A DNA stretch of 7,684 nt from assembly GCA_018894445.1 (NCBI GenBank), contig JAHIPJ010000200.1, forward strand, positions 1-7,684. Direction: 5' to 3'. Made by a program: the position numbers and the translations under genes. Under the pieces are notes generated by a model. That model was not told the origin of the DNA and searched no databases. It worked only from the letters and a program-made list of their open reading frames with translations. Origin of the DNA: Actinomycetota bacterium (GTDB taxonomy: Bacteria > Actinomycetota > Humimicrobiia > Humimicrobiales > Humimicrobiaceae). Below are positions 7,170 through 7,684 of this stretch, piece by piece (within the stretch, counting starts at the first letter, position 1; every line of letters starts with the position of its first letter).

Positions 7170-7625
7170 TTAAAAATCCAGTCTTATTAACTCAACTCCT
7201 GCTTCGTCAAGGAGTTCTATAGCAAGAGGGTCGGGGTAATCCTCAAAATAATATATTTTTTTAATTCCGCAGTTTATTATCATTTTAGCACAGAGGACAC
7301 AGGGCTGGGTTGTGGAGTAAATAACCGAGTCTCTTATTTGCACCCCATGATATGCAGACTGGAAGATTGCATTCTGTTCAGCATGCAGGCCACGGCAAAT
7401 TTCGTGTCTTTCACCCGCGGGCACTCCCAGTTCTTCTCTCAAGCATGTTCCTATCTCAAGACAATTCCTCACCCTCATCGGTGCACCATTATAGCCGGTC
7501 GTAAGAATCCTCTTATCCTTTACAATTATAGCGCCAACTTTTCTTCTAAGGCATGTAGATCTTGTTGCTACCTGCCTTGTAATTAATGCAAAATATTCAT
7601 CCCAGGTCGGTCGCGTAATTACCAT
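7170..7625 (-). CDS. dCMP deaminase family protein (ComEB-like, 151 aa)
   Basis: It is predicted to be a zinc-dependent cytoplasmic deaminase converting dCMP to dUMP, feeding thymidylate synthesis. The cytidine/deoxycytidylate deaminase zinc site is complete: His81-Ala-Glu83 in [10 protein letters not shown] (Glu83 is the proton shuttle) and Pro108-Cys109-Val-Leu-Cys112. The N-terminal RPTWDEYF (5-12), [18 protein letters not shown] (20-37), GYNGAP (44-49) and the [19 protein letters not shown] segment (61-79) match the bacterial ComEB/dCMP deaminase group rather than tRNA or guanine deaminases. The length is normal. The ATG has no Shine-Dalgarno; the leader is A-rich. It begins 20 bp after the stop of the truncated upstream gene, so those two probably share a transcript. 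It is separated from murA by 129 bp with a promoter candidate, so its link to wall synthesis is positional only. The exact substrate (dCMP versus a related nucleotide) is inferred from family. Confidence 0.93.
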   Translation of the reverse strand: MVITRPTWDEYFALITRQVATRSTCLRRKVGAIIVKDKRILTTGYNGAPMRVRNCLEIGTCLREELGVPAGERHEICRGLHAEQNAIFQSAYHGVQIRDSVIYSTTQPCVLCAKMIINCGIKKIYYFEDYPDPLAIELLDEAGVELIRLDF

Positions 7626-7645
7626 TTTTTCAATATATGCTTTTT

Positions 7646-7684
7646 TTATTTATAAAAATCCGCTTCTGCTGCAAATTTACGGCA
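7646..7684 (-). CDS. C-terminal end of a truncated upstream gene (12 codons visible)
   Basis: Reading in from the right edge, one minus-strand frame is open for 12 codons ([12 protein letters not shown]) and ends at TAA (7648-7646), 20 bp before the deaminase ATG. The spacing fits an operon partner. The tail is loosely reminiscent of a serine hydroxymethyltransferase end (Cys, basic, Phe, then an aromatic finish), and glyA can lie near dCMP deaminase genes, but twelve residues cannot identify a gene. With so short a stretch, even its coding status is uncertain. Confidence 0.35.
   Translation of the reverse strand, partial: CRKFAAEADFYK

Noticed and set aside
7152..7170. A/T palindrome just after the deaminase stop as an intrinsic terminator
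   Set aside because: The stem is made only of A-T pairs with no GC core; such runs are common in this base composition.

Overview
The window is AT-rich bacterial DNA with compact protein-coding genes. It suggests a low-GC bacterium that makes peptidoglycan and attaches a secondary glycan to its envelope, because murA stands beside a LytR-CpsA-Psr (LCP) ligase and glycan-initiation enzymes. LCP proteins are most typical of Gram-positive-type (monoderm) lineages such as Firmicutes and Actinobacteriota, but they also occur elsewhere, so I do not assign a phylum. No rRNA, tRNA, CRISPR array, transposase or phage gene is visible.

From right to left on the minus strand, the layout starts with the last 12 codons of a gene cut by the window edge (7646-7684). 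A dCMP deaminase family gene (7170-7625) follows. Next comes a 129-bp gap holding a good extended -10 promoter, then murA (5760-7040). Then come three closely spaced genes: a 682-residue LCP ligase with two Ig-like modules and a LytR_C tail (3650-5698), a PglF/CapD/WbpM-type membrane-bound nucleotide-sugar 4,6-dehydratase (1741-3618), and a small PglC-type phosphoglycosyl transferase (1147-1719). The gaps between these genes and murA are only about 20-60 bp, so one transcript from the murA promoter is likely.

On the plus strand, a separate gene (190-1080) encodes an atypical NAD(P)-binding SDR protein. It converges on the glycan operon and has its own upstream region (1-189) with a promoter-like TTGACA box.

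The genes can be read as an envelope module. MurA commits UDP-GlcNAc to peptidoglycan. The dehydratase diverts UDP-HexNAc to a 4-keto-6-deoxy sugar. The phosphoglycosyl transferase loads a phospho-sugar onto undecaprenyl phosphate, and the LCP enzyme transfers a finished lipid-linked glycan to the wall. No aminotransferase, acetyltransferase, elongating glycosyltransferase, flippase or polymerase is in the window, so the pathway must be completed elsewhere. The most distinctive feature is the LCP architecture with tandem Ig-like modules. I see no clearly new multi-gene system; the other genes belong to known families.
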